A DNA stretch of 45,012 nt, from contig CANIZL010000053.1 in assembly GCA_947471985.1 (NCBI GenBank), positions 1 through 45,012 on the forward strand. The letters are read 5' to 3'. Each line of letters starts with the position of its first letter. The stretch's first letter is position 1. The notes under the pieces were generated by a model, which did not search any database, had not been told where the DNA came from, and saw only the letters and a program-made list of their open reading frames with translations. Positions 1 to 8,606 of this stretch are shown here, piece after piece. The position numbers and the translations under genes are program-made. The stretch comes from Verrucomicrobiota bacterium. GTDB taxonomy: Bacteria > Verrucomicrobiota > Verrucomicrobiia > Limisphaerales > UBA9464.

Positions 1-905
1 AAATACCGTCGTGGCATCATTCCCACGCACTTCCGGTGAATCTACGGACCTATTTGCAACTGCTCCCACGGACCATTGCGACATCACTCCCACTTTCACC
101 ACGAACAAATTTGGGAATCACTCCTCGAATTACCGCGAAGCGCTACACGCTGCCAGCCATCGTGACCCCCAACAGGATCAGCTTAGTGAACGGTTTGATG
201 CGATTGGATTCCATATTGATATCTAGTAATTGCAGCTCCGACGCCTGCGGGCTCGCGCGGTGACTCAGACTACTGATCCGCCGAGCGGCTCCGGTTTGCG
301 TCCAGTTTCAACGCCCAACCCTCAGCTTTGGGCGTGCCACCCCTGCGCGGCGGGCAGGCGAATCATTTCATGGAACCTGTGAGGCGCACTCATTGCAGGA
401 GTTGCGCTGAATGAATTCGAGGCTCAGGATTCATCCGGGCACACGATGGCGGTGAATGAAGAAGGGGATTCTTTGCGAAGATCTATCCCGGGCCATCCCG
501 GCGGGTGTGTACGATTTCGTCCAGTTTGGAGGGCATGCTGTCGCAATTTATCCAGCGTGACCAGTGCCCCCGGGACGATCGAAGGGTCTCAATTTGGGCA
601 CGAGCTACCCCGAGGATGGAGGGCGGATGGGGTACTGCACTGGGGCCGGTCGTCCCGGGCTAAAGCATCCCTTCATCGCCGGATGCCGGCTCGAATCTGA
701 CCGGAGATCAACGATCTTAGAAATCCACGAAACGCCGGCACCAACGGAAGAAGGGACCCACTATCGCGATGGTAAAACGTGGGGGAGGTAAACCTCGCGA
801 ACTCCAGAAGAGGCGGGAACTGGCAGTATGACCTCGCTGAAAGTCGGCCGTCACTGCCCAACCGATCCCGCCCAGGCGATGGACCTGGGCGGCCGGAACT
901 CGATG
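1..905. other. Intergenic stretch with no supported gene
   Basis: I see no convincing coding region in these 905 bases: the open frames are short, overlap one another and carry no recognisable family motif. The stretch lies beyond the 3' end of the nuo operon. Two things stand out: a short frame at 456-560 whose product vaguely recalls an ISAzo13-type transposase (see findings), and a hairpin at 868-892 just past the nuoN stop. It may be decayed DNA or the far end of a gene outside the window. Confidence 0.5.
868..892 (-). terminator. Possible hairpin terminator after nuoN
   Basis: A perfect 9-bp inverted repeat (CCGCCCAGG ... CCTGGGCGG) with a 7-base loop lies 14 bases beyond the nuoN stop on the minus strand. 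No T-run follows it, so it is not a classical intrinsic terminator. It could still end or protect the long nuo transcript. Confidence 0.35.
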
Positions 906-2390
906 TTAATGCGCCGCGGTGACGACCGAAGGCGCGTGGGCCGGGCTAAACTTTAATCCGGCAACAGCGCCATCGGCGAGCCGCAACAGGCCACCCGGCG
1001 CAATGCCCAGGTACAGAACACCGGCCAGACACACCAACAAGGCAATCCGGGCCGGAGCGCTCACTTCAATCAGGCTGACACCCGCCGGAGCATCGCCCCA
1101 GTACATCGCCCGGATGACGTTAAAATAGTAATACAAGGAAAGCACCACACCCACCACGGCCACCCCGAGCAGAACATAGAAGGCCGGAGCCAACCGTGCT
1201 GCTTCCAATACGGCGGCCAGGAGCTGGAATTTTCCGAAGAAACCGACCATGGGCGGAATACCGGCCAGCGACACCAGCCCGATGCTGAGCGCGGCCGCCA
1301 AAAACGGCGAGCGGCGTCCCAAACCGTTCAAGGCGGAAATCTCATCGTTATCGATCGTCGACGAAAGACTGCACAGCACCGTGAAGATCGCGAGCACCGT
1401 GAAAAAATAACCACCGAGGTAATAGAGCACCGCGCTGGATCCGGTGCGGCTCTCCGCGGCCACACCGAGGAGCAGGTAGCCCGCATTGGCAATGGAGCTG
1501 TAGCCCAGCAGTCGCTTGAAATTCCGTTGAGGCAGCGCACAGAGGCTGCCGTAGAGAATCGTGATGGCCGCCGTGACCATCAGGAGCACCTGCCATTGGC
1601 TCGTAATTTGGGGAACAGCGCCAAATAGAACCCGAAGGAGCAGCACAAAACCGGCGGCCTTTGAACCGACGGACAGGAACGCCGTCGCGGGGGCCGGGGA
1701 TCCCTGATACACATCGGGCGCCCAAAGGTGGAAGGGAAAAGCCGCGATCTTGAAGCCAAGCCCCACCAGCACCAGCATCAAGCCAGTCAGGAACACTGGG
1801 TTCGCTGCAAGCTGCGCCTGCTGGGCCGCCACGAGCGAGAAGTTCGTGGTATTCGCGGAACCGAAAATCAGCGCGATACCAAAGATCATGAATGCGGAGG
1901 CCACGCCGCCGAGGATCAGATATTTCACACCGGCCTCCAACGAAGGCAGACGGGCGCGCTGGAAGCTATTCAGGACGAAAAACGTCACCGTGATCAACTC
2001 CAACGAAACGAACATCAGAATGAAATCATTGGCCGAAGCGGCAAACAGCATGCCGGCGAGCGCAAAAAGAGTCAGGGCAAAGAACTCCGACAGACCCACG
2101 GGTAGACGATGGCGAAATTCCACCGTCATCAGGATGACGAGAATGCCGGCCAGCAGGAAAAACCCTTTAAAATACCGGGCCAATCCATCCAGGACATACA
2201 TGCCGCCAAAAGCGGAGCCATCGTGCGGCGTCAGGGCGCCCAGACTGAGGGCCAGAATACAGCCCAACAACGAGGCGGCGAGCCAGCCCAGCGCGGGCCG
2301 GGATTCCGGACGGATCCAAAGGTCGGCGAGCAAGACACCCAGTCCGAGCAGGATGACCAAAATCTCGGTGGTAATCAGCGAATGGTTCAT
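906..2390 (-). CDS. nuoN: NADH-quinone oxidoreductase subunit N
   Basis: Antiporter-like membrane subunit of complex I (NDH-1), one of three subunits (L, M, N) that form the proton-pumping arm. The 494-residue product is hydrophobic throughout, about 14 membrane helices, which is the usual size for NuoN. The Proton_antipo_M signature is visible in the stretch WAPDVYQGSPAPATAFLS followed by a GSKAAGF segment with the conserved helix-7/8 lysine. The start is the ATG at 2390, 18 bases after the nuoM stop. It is the last gene of the nuo operon. The upstream antiporter paralogues NuoM and NuoL share the same core signature but differ in the loop residues, so the identity as N rests on both sequence and gene order. 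Confidence 0.95.
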   Translation of the reverse strand: MNHSLITTEILVILLGLGVLLADLWIRPESRPALGWLAASLLGCILALSLGALTPHDGSAFGGMYVLDGLARYFKGFFLLAGILVILMTVEFRHRLPVGLSEFFALTLFALAGMLFAASANDFILMFVSLELITVTFFVLNSFQRARLPSLEAGVKYLILGGVASAFMIFGIALIFGSANTTNFSLVAAQQAQLAANPVFLTGLMLVLVGLGFKIAAFPFHLWAPDVYQGSPAPATAFLSVGSKAAGFVLLLRVLFGAVPQITSQWQVLLMVTAAITILYGSLCALPQRNFKRLLGYSSIANAGYLLLGVAAESRTGSSAVLYYLGGYFFTVLAIFTVLCSLSSTIDNDEISALNGLGRRSPFLAAALSIGLVSLAGIPPMVGFFGKFQLLAAVLEAARLAPAFYVLLGVAVVGVVLSLYYYFNVIRAMYWGDAPAGVSLIEVSAPARIALLVCLAGVLYLGIAPGGLLRLADGAVAGLKFSPAHAPSVVTAAH

Positions 2391-2408
2391 CGCAGGTCCA
2401 AATAATAA

Positions 2409-4052
2409 TTAATGAGCCGCCACCGCAGCGGGTGTCGGCGCGGCCGGTTGGGCCGAGGTGTGGGTGGCAGCCTTGACGATTTCCTTCACCGCCGGCTCGA
2501 TCCGCGTTGAGAGGATACTCGGAGCAAAGCCGAATATAATCAGCAGAATCAACAACAGAGCGTAGGGCATGCGCCGCCAATAAGACCAAAGCGTTCCGCC
2601 GAGGGCCGAATGAAGCACCCAGGTGAGCGTGGTCCCGGCCGTACTGGCCTCGTGACCCTCGACCTCACCGGCCGGAAGTTCCTCCGCCGTGCGGAATTCA
2701 TCGAGTTGCTTCCATTCCGGCGAGAGCTTGCCATGCAGGACCTGCCGGATGGCCCGGAGCATATAGACAGCGCCGATGATCAGGCCACCCCAAGCGGCCG
2801 CCACCACCATCCATTGGAGATGCGCGCCGGTGGATTTCCAGGCGCCGAAAAGGACCGCCACCTCGCCGGCGAAGTTCGCGAATCCCGGCAGACCGCAACC
2901 GGCCATGAAGCAGGCGATCATCATCGCGCCAATAAACGGCAGGCGTTGCAGCAGCCCGCCAAATCGGGCCATCTCCAGCGTGCCGGTCCGGGCAAAAAGG
3001 AAGCCGCTCAGCGCAAAACCCAGCGCAGCAAGGAACGCGTGCGCCACCATGACCAGGACCGCCCCCGATAGACCAATCGTCGTCAAACTGGCGAGACCCA
3101 GGAACGCAAAACCCATGTGGGCCAGGCTGGAATTTCCCAGGAGCAGATTCAGGTCCTTTTGGCGCATCGCCACGAAGCCGCAGTAGATCAAGTTGCCAAG
3201 GCTCAGGAGCAGCAACAGCGGGAGCCACGCCGCAACGCCATCCGGCAGAAAAGGCCAGACCACCCGGATCAGCGCGTACAGGCCGGCCTTCTTCAGGATG
3301 CCGGCATGCATCATGGCGGTCGCCGTCGGGGCCGCCGCATAACCCTCGGGCGCCCACGAGTGGAAGGGGAAGAGACCCACCAACGTGCCAAACCCGATGA
3401 GAAGCAGCGGGAACAACCAGAGCTGCGTCGCTCGCGGCAGCGGATGCGCGGCCAGATGTTTCTGGAGTTCAACCACATCGAGGGAGCCCGCGCCACTCTG
3501 CACATACAGAGCGATCAAACCGCCCAGAGCCAGCATCGCCCCCAAGGTCAGATACAGGGTGATCTTGAAAGCCGCCTGGGTCTTCTCGGCCCCGCGTCCC
3601 CAAACGCCGATCATGATGAACGTCGGCACCAGGGCGAGTTCGTTGAAAAAGTAGAAGAAAAAGAGATCCAGCGACGCAAACGCACCAATCGCACCGGCAA
3701 TGATCGTCAACAGGAGCACATAATAGAGCTTGGTCTGCCGTTCGATATCCCACGATACACAAACCGCCGCGAAGCCCACGAAGGCCGCCGCGAAGATGAG
3801 ACCGATATTGATACCATCGACACCCACGTGGTAGGCGATGCTGAAATTGGCGACCGCGGCCCAAGGCACGAGTTGCTCGTGTTGCAGGCCGGCCATACCG
3901 GGTTCCGTCGCAACAAAAAGCCAAAGGGCCTTCCAAGCGGTCAGGGCGGCACCGAGTACCGCCACGAGGCGGATGGGCACGCGCAGCGTGCCGGGAATGC
4001 ACAGCACCAGCAGCGCGGTGATCAGAGGAGTAAGCAGCAGGGACGTGATCAT
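2409..4052 (-). CDS. nuoM: NADH-quinone oxidoreductase subunit M
   Basis: Antiporter-like proton-pumping subunit of complex I. I place the start at the ATG at 4052, giving 547 residues beginning MITSLLLTPLITALLV, a typical NuoM N-terminal membrane helix; the frame stays open a further 57 codons upstream, but that part is arginine-rich and overlaps nuoL, so it is not credible as protein. Visible motifs are FNELALVPTFIMIGVWG (with the conserved helix-5 glutamate) and WAPEGYAAAPTATAMMHAG followed by a lysine pair in the next helix. About 14 membrane segments. The C-terminus carries an alanine/proline-rich tail (AATHTSAQPAAPTPAAVAAH). It begins 5 bases after the nuoL stop, which suggests translational coupling. 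Confidence 0.95.
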   Translation of the reverse strand: MITSLLLTPLITALLVLCIPGTLRVPIRLVAVLGAALTAWKALWLFVATEPGMAGLQHEQLVPWAAVANFSIAYHVGVDGINIGLIFAAAFVGFAAVCVSWDIERQTKLYYVLLLTIIAGAIGAFASLDLFFFYFFNELALVPTFIMIGVWGRGAEKTQAAFKITLYLTLGAMLALGGLIALYVQSGAGSLDVVELQKHLAAHPLPRATQLWLFPLLLIGFGTLVGLFPFHSWAPEGYAAAPTATAMMHAGILKKAGLYALIRVVWPFLPDGVAAWLPLLLLLSLGNLIYCGFVAMRQKDLNLLLGNSSLAHMGFAFLGLASLTTIGLSGAVLVMVAHAFLAALGFALSGFLFARTGTLEMARFGGLLQRLPFIGAMMIACFMAGCGLPGFANFAGEVAVLFGAWKSTGAHLQWMVVAAAWGGLIIGAVYMLRAIRQVLHGKLSPEWKQLDEFRTAEELPAGEVEGHEASTAGTTLTWVLHSALGGTLWSYWRRMPYALLLILLIIFGFAPSILSTRIEPAVKEIVKAATHTSAQPAAPTPAAVAAH

Positions 4053-4057
4053 GGGTG

Positions 4058-6034
4058 CTATTTCAAGGCGAGCAGGGCGACAACCACCACGCCGGCGGCA
4101 AAAAGGAACGTATAGGTCTGAATGCTTCCGGTCTGGACCAATCGCAGAGCCCGACCCGCGAAGTCGGCGACACCGGTGACACCGCGGACGCCGAGTCCGC
4201 CGATGACCCAACGATCCAGCCAATCCGCGACCGCCGCGGCGGCGTCATGAACGGGCACAACAATCGCCTCGTAGATTTCGTCAAAATAGAATTTGTTCCG
4301 CATGGCCCGGGACAACTGGCCCAGCTTCGCCGGCAGGGGATCCTTGGAGCGGCCCCAATACACCGCAAATGCCGCCGAAACACCGAGCATGAAGGCAAAC
4401 AATCCGAAGAAGGCCGCCAGCGCGTTGTGATTGAAAGGTCCGAACAACACATCGCCACCATGGCTGTGGTAATGCGCGTCAAAATGGCCGGCGAGGAAAT
4501 CCCCCAAGGGCAACCAGGCGATCATCAGACTCGGTACCGCCAGCGCCACCAGCGGCCATTTCATGGAACCGGCTACTTCGTGGGCATGATCGGCGGACTC
4601 GGTGCGGGCGCTGCCAAAGAAGGTCACGATCACCAGGCGGCACATGTAGAAGGTGGTCATGCAGGCGATGGCCACGGCCAGGCCGAACAGCACCGGATTG
4701 GATTCCAGAGCGGTCGCAAAGATGGCGTCCTTGGAATAGAAACCGGCAAACAGCGGGCAGCCCACCAGCGCCAACGTGCCCACGCCGAAGGTGGCGAAGG
4801 TCCACGGCATCTTCTCGCGGAGGCCGCCCATCTTCCAGATGTCCTGTTCGTGATGGCACGCGTGGATGACCGCACCCGCGCCGAGAAACAGCAGCGCCTT
4901 GAACGCGGCGTGGGTGACCAGGTGATACATGCCGGCGCTGGGATTCGGCGTGGCCAGTCCGGCCCCGAGACCGACCGCCATGACCATGTAACCCAGCTGC
5001 GAAAGCGTGGAGTAGGCCAGAATGCGTTTGATGTCGTTCTGCTGAATCGCAATCAAGGCGGCCAACAAGGCGGTGAAACCGCCAATCCAGGAGATCACCG
5101 TGGCGGCATTCAATCCGCCCAGAAAATCCAGGCTGGCCGGCCAGGCCGCGGGCACCGTGTAGAGCACGAACAACCGGCACAGCATGTAGACGCCCGCCGC
5201 CACCATCGTGGCCGCATGAATCAGCGCCGAAACCGGCGTGGGACCTTCCATCGCATCCGGCAACCAGATGTGCAGCGGGAACTGGGCGCTCTTGCCCATC
5301 GCGCCCATGAAAATCAACAATCCAGCCAACGAGGCGGTGGCCCCGAGGACGTGCGGATCCTTGGCGATGGCGAGTTCAATGCCGCCGATGTTCACTGTGC
5401 CGCAGGCCGCCCAGACCAGCAGGATCCCCAGCATGAAACCGAAATCTCCGATGCGATTCGTGAGGAACGCCTTTTTGCAGGCATCGCCGGCGGAGGGTTT
5501 TTCGTGCCAGAACCCAATCAGCAGATAGGAGGAGACACCGACCAATTCCCAAAACACAAAGAGCATCACCAGATTGTCCGCCAGCACGATGCCGAGCATC
5601 GAGAACACGAACAGACTGAGGGTCATGAAGAAGCGGCAATAGCCGGGATCGTCCTTCATGTAGCCCGTGCTGAAGATCATCACCAACGAGGCCACACCGG
5701 TCACCACCAGCAGCATGACCGTGGTGAGTCCGTCGAGGTGGAGACCCATCGTGGCATTCAAGCCTTCCAACGGCAGCCACTGAAACGGCGTACAATCAAT
5801 CCGCTGACCGCCATAGACGGCGAAGAGGACGAAGCTCAGGAGGAAGCTCAGAACGACCCCACCGATGTTGAAGCCGACCGCCAGCATCCGGTCCTTACGG
5901 GCGAACAGCAATGTTCCCAGGGCACAGACCAGCGGAAAGAACAGCACGGCCCAGGCGAGATCCTGCAGCTTGGTGCCGGAATCCCCGACAGCCTTCACCG
6001 CCTCGACGGCGGTATGTGCGACATGAGCATCCAT
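4058..6034 (-). CDS. nuoL: NADH-quinone oxidoreductase subunit L
   Basis: Largest antiporter-like subunit of complex I, which carries the long lateral helix lying along the membrane arm. The 658-residue product has about 16 membrane segments. The N-terminal Proton_antipo_N region and the central Proton_antipo_M region are both evident: FWELVGVSSYLLIGFWHEKP and WLPDAMEGPTPVSALIHAAT, the usual NuoL signatures. The C-terminal part ends in a hydrophobic helix, as expected after the lateral helix. The ATG at 6034 lies 18 bases after the nuoK stop. Length and motifs are normal for the family (about 610-680 residues). Confidence 0.96.
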   Translation of the reverse strand: MDAHVAHTAVEAVKAVGDSGTKLQDLAWAVLFFPLVCALGTLLFARKDRMLAVGFNIGGVVLSFLLSFVLFAVYGGQRIDCTPFQWLPLEGLNATMGLHLDGLTTVMLLVVTGVASLVMIFSTGYMKDDPGYCRFFMTLSLFVFSMLGIVLADNLVMLFVFWELVGVSSYLLIGFWHEKPSAGDACKKAFLTNRIGDFGFMLGILLVWAACGTVNIGGIELAIAKDPHVLGATASLAGLLIFMGAMGKSAQFPLHIWLPDAMEGPTPVSALIHAATMVAAGVYMLCRLFVLYTVPAAWPASLDFLGGLNAATVISWIGGFTALLAALIAIQQNDIKRILAYSTLSQLGYMVMAVGLGAGLATPNPSAGMYHLVTHAAFKALLFLGAGAVIHACHHEQDIWKMGGLREKMPWTFATFGVGTLALVGCPLFAGFYSKDAIFATALESNPVLFGLAVAIACMTTFYMCRLVIVTFFGSARTESADHAHEVAGSMKWPLVALAVPSLMIAWLPLGDFLAGHFDAHYHSHGGDVLFGPFNHNALAAFFGLFAFMLGVSAAFAVYWGRSKDPLPAKLGQLSRAMRNKFYFDEIYEAIVVPVHDAAAAVADWLDRWVIGGLGVRGVTGVADFAGRALRLVQTGSIQTYTFLFAAGVVVVALLALK

Positions 6035-6052
6035 GAATGAAAGGAACGGGTC

Positions 6053-6358
6053 TTAGAGTTTGAGCGTCGCCAGGTCCTCGACGTGCGCGGTACCGCGTTT
6101 GCGGTAGAGGGCGACGATGAGGGCGAGTCCGACCGCGACTTCCGCCGCGGCGACGGTGATGGTGAAAAACACCATCACCTGGCCATTGAGATTGGCGTTG
6201 AACCGCGAGAAGGCCACCAGCGCCAGATTGGCGGCGTTCAGCATCAGCTCGAGTCCCATGTAGATCACGACCAGGTTCCTGCGCGTGATGACACCGAGAA
6301 AGCCCAGGCAGAACAGCAGGACACTGACGGTAAGATAATGATTGAGGCCGGCGTGCAT
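6053..6358 (-). CDS. nuoK: NADH-quinone oxidoreductase subunit K
   Basis: Small three-helix membrane subunit of complex I that forms part of the quinone-proximal proton path. The product has the standard size of 101 residues. Motifs typical of NuoK are visible: [20 protein letters not shown], containing the conserved membrane glutamate, and [20 protein letters not shown] with the second conserved glutamate. It lies 10 bases downstream of nuoJ in the operon, the usual order. Confidence 0.96.
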   Translation of the reverse strand: MHAGLNHYLTVSVLLFCLGFLGVITRRNLVVIYMGLELMLNAANLALVAFSRFNANLNGQVMVFFTITVAAAEVAVGLALIVALYRKRGTAHVEDLATLKL

Positions 6359-6368
6359 GGCGGAAGTT

Positions 6369-6878
6369 CTATTTCAAATCCTTCTTGCTGAGCAAAATCA
6401 CCCCGACCATCGCCACCAACAGCAGGAGGGACAGGATTTCGAAGGGGAGCAGGTAGGTCTCGAAGAGGATTTTCCCGAGCGGTTTGGTTTCACCGTCGAG
6501 CCAGCGGTCAGAGGCGGCGAGCGGAGCGGCATGGCTGATCGCCTTGATGAAGATACCCGCGATGGCCGCGACGGCGATGGTGCCGAGGCCCAGAGTGAGC
6601 GTCTTGATTTGCCGACGATTCTCCTCGGGGAGATCCAGCAACATGATGACGAAAAGGAACAGCACCATGACGGCCCCCGCGTAGACCAGCACTTGAATCG
6701 CCGCGAGGAAGAAGGCGTGCAGGAGGACGAACAGGCCGGCCATCGAGATGATGGTCAGCACCAGGAACATGGCGTTCGTCACCGGATTCCGGCTGAAAGG
6801 ATTCGCCACGGTGAGGAAGCCGAACCCCAGCGTCAGGGCGGCCAATCCGTAAAATAGCAGGTCAGTAAACTCGGGCAT
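6369..6878 (-). CDS. nuoJ: NADH-quinone oxidoreductase subunit J
   Basis: Five-helix membrane subunit of complex I. At 169 residues it is of normal size. The hallmark third helix is visible as [20 protein letters not shown], with the tyrosine and the glycine-rich part that form the pi-bulge hinge. After that comes a short polar loop and two more helices, ending in a lysine-rich tail. The ATG at 6878 lies 15 bases after the nuoI stop. Confidence 0.95.
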   Translation of the reverse strand: MPEFTDLLFYGLAALTLGFGFLTVANPFSRNPVTNAMFLVLTIISMAGLFVLLHAFFLAAIQVLVYAGAVMVLFLFVIMLLDLPEENRRQIKTLTLGLGTIAVAAIAGIFIKAISHAAPLAASDRWLDGETKPLGKILFETYLLPFEILSLLLLVAMVGVILLSKKDLK

Positions 6879-6893
6879 GGAACGTGTCTCCGC

Positions 6894-7478
6894 TCAGGTT
6901 GAGGATTTCACCGGAAACACTTCCTGTTCCCGGGCCTCCTCCAGTTTGTGTTTCCATTTCTGGATGCCACCGGCGACGCCACCCAGCGAAAGGAGTTTCT
7001 CCTTGTCGTAGATCATCTCGTCGCGCGTCAGGCCGGTAAGGGAATAATCCTGCTGCAAAAAGATCGCCTCTTCCGGGCAGACTTCCTGGCACAGGCCGCA
7101 GAAGATGCACCGGAGCATGTTGATCTCGAATTCCTCGGGCATCTTCTCCGCCCCGGAGCGATCCGCCGGCTGCCCGTTCGGTCCCGGCGGCGTGATGCGG
7201 ATGGCCTTCGGCGGACAGACGAATTCGCACAGCTGGCAGCTGACACACTTGGTGGCGCCGTCCTGATCCTTCACCAGGTATGGGGCACCGCGATATCCAT
7301 CCTCCACCCGCCACGGCACCTCGGGATAGTATCCCTCGCCCGTCAGCTTGGCGGCGTTGCCTCCCTTGAAGACGGTGTTGGCGAAGTGCTTCGCCGTAAC
7401 CTTCAACCCACCCAGCAGGGCCGGGAGATAGGTCCGTTCGGCGAAGTTCAGCGGCTTGCGATCAACAACGATGGCCAT
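6894..7478 (-). CDS. nuoI: NADH-quinone oxidoreductase subunit I (2x[4Fe-4S] ferredoxin)
   Basis: Peripheral-arm subunit carrying the tandem clusters N6a and N6b that pass electrons towards N2 in NuoB. The 194-residue product has two complete 4Fe-4S motifs: C78-x2-C81-x2-C84-x3-C88-P and C124-x2-C127-x2-C130-x3-C134-P. The surrounding sequence (YPEVPWRVEDGYRG, LRCIFCGLCQEVCPEEAI) is typical of NuoI. There is a modest insertion between the two cluster motifs (PPGPNGQPADRSGAEKMPEE), where NuoI proteins vary. The ATG at 7478 lies 9 bases after the nuoH stop. Confidence 0.97.
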   Translation of the reverse strand: MAIVVDRKPLNFAERTYLPALLGGLKVTAKHFANTVFKGGNAAKLTGEGYYPEVPWRVEDGYRGAPYLVKDQDGATKCVSCQLCEFVCPPKAIRITPPGPNGQPADRSGAEKMPEEFEINMLRCIFCGLCQEVCPEEAIFLQQDYSLTGLTRDEMIYDKEKLLSLGGVAGGIQKWKHKLEEAREQEVFPVKSST

Positions 7479-7487
7479 GGGTTTGAA

Positions 7488-8585
7488 TTAGTTGGAAGCG
7501 AGGGAGTAGAGACCCAATCCGATGGCGGTCGCCAGGATGTTGGCCAGGGCCAGGGGAATGAAACGGCGCCAGCCCAGATCCATGAGCTGATCGTAACGGA
7601 AACGCGGTAGCATCCAGCGCACCCAGATGAACAGCACCATGAAGGCGACCAGTTTGGCCAGGAACCAGAGAATGTGCGTCAGTCCGGCGAACACCGACCC
7701 GGCCGGAGCCGCACCCCACAGGGGCTGCCATCCGCCGAAGAACAGCGTCACCATCATCGCCGAACTCGCAATCATGTTCGCGTACTCCCCGAGAAAGAAG
7801 AGCGCGAACTTCATCGAGCTGTACTCGGTGTGGTACCCGCCGACGAGTTCCGATTCCGATTCCGGAAGATCGAACGGGAGGCGATTGGTCTCAGCGAACG
7901 CCGACACCAGGAAAATGACAAACGCCAAGGGCTGCCGCCACACCAGCCAGTGGTGCAGCCCGCCGGATTGGTACTCGACGATGCGCGAGAGGTTGAGATC
8001 GCCCACCATCATGAACACCGCGATCACGCTCATGCCCATGGCGATCTCGTACGAAATCATCTGGGAGGTTGAGCGGATGCCGCCGAGGAAGGGATATTTG
8101 GAATTGGACGACCAGCCGGCCAGCACGATCCCGTAAACGCCGAGGGAGACGATGCCGAAGGTGTAGAGGATTCCCACGTTGAGATCCGCGATCACCATCT
8201 TTTCACTGCCCAGCATCGAGCCGAACGGAATGACGGCAATGGTCAGCAGCGCGGGAATGACCGCGATGGCCGGGGCCAGCCAAAAATAGATCGTCCGCAC
8301 GTATGACGGCGTGAAGTCCTCCTTGAGGATGAACTTCAAACCATCGGCCATCGGCTGGAAAATGCCGAGGCCCTGCAGGAAACGCCCAACGAAGGGAATC
8401 TTCAGCGCCAGCGGCGGGGCGGTGCGGTTGGGTCCCACGCGGTCCTGAATGAACGCCGAGACCTTACGTTCCACCAGGACGGCGTAAGCCACCATGGTCA
8501 TCACCACGCCAAAGGCGATCCCGATTTTCAGCGCGCTGAAAACCACGAACGCCGCCGTGGGATTGTAATTAAGCCAGTCAAACAT
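7488..8585 (-). CDS. nuoH: NADH-quinone oxidoreductase subunit H
   Basis: Membrane subunit that joins the hydrophilic arm to the membrane arm and forms much of the quinone chamber. The 365-residue product has about eight to nine helices. Conserved NuoH loops are clear: VERKVSAFIQDRVGPNRT (first cytoplasmic loop), GLGIFQPMADGLKFILKED, and the acidic loop AETNRLPFDLPESESELVGG with the GYHTEYSSMKFALFFLGEY segment that follows. These surround the entrance of the quinone site. The start at 8585 (MFDWLNYNPT) lies 21 bases after the nuoG stop. Confidence 0.97.
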   Translation of the reverse strand: MFDWLNYNPTAAFVVFSALKIGIAFGVVMTMVAYAVLVERKVSAFIQDRVGPNRTAPPLALKIPFVGRFLQGLGIFQPMADGLKFILKEDFTPSYVRTIYFWLAPAIAVIPALLTIAVIPFGSMLGSEKMVIADLNVGILYTFGIVSLGVYGIVLAGWSSNSKYPFLGGIRSTSQMISYEIAMGMSVIAVFMMVGDLNLSRIVEYQSGGLHHWLVWRQPLAFVIFLVSAFAETNRLPFDLPESESELVGGYHTEYSSMKFALFFLGEYANMIASSAMMVTLFFGGWQPLWGAAPAGSVFAGLTHILWFLAKLVAFMVLFIWVRWMLPRFRYDQLMDLGWRRFIPLALANILATAIGLGLYSLASN

Positions 8586-8606
8586 CGCAGGTTCCTGTGC
8601 TGAGGC

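Noticed and set aside
868-892. Reading the hairpin after nuoN as a firm intrinsic terminator
   Set aside because: The stem is perfect, but no T-run follows on the minus strand, so it is listed only as a possible terminator.
4055-6040. A 661-codon plus-strand frame opposite nuoL
   Set aside because: It lies exactly over nuoL, and the product is a His/Gln/Gly/Arg-rich sequence without any recognisable domain.
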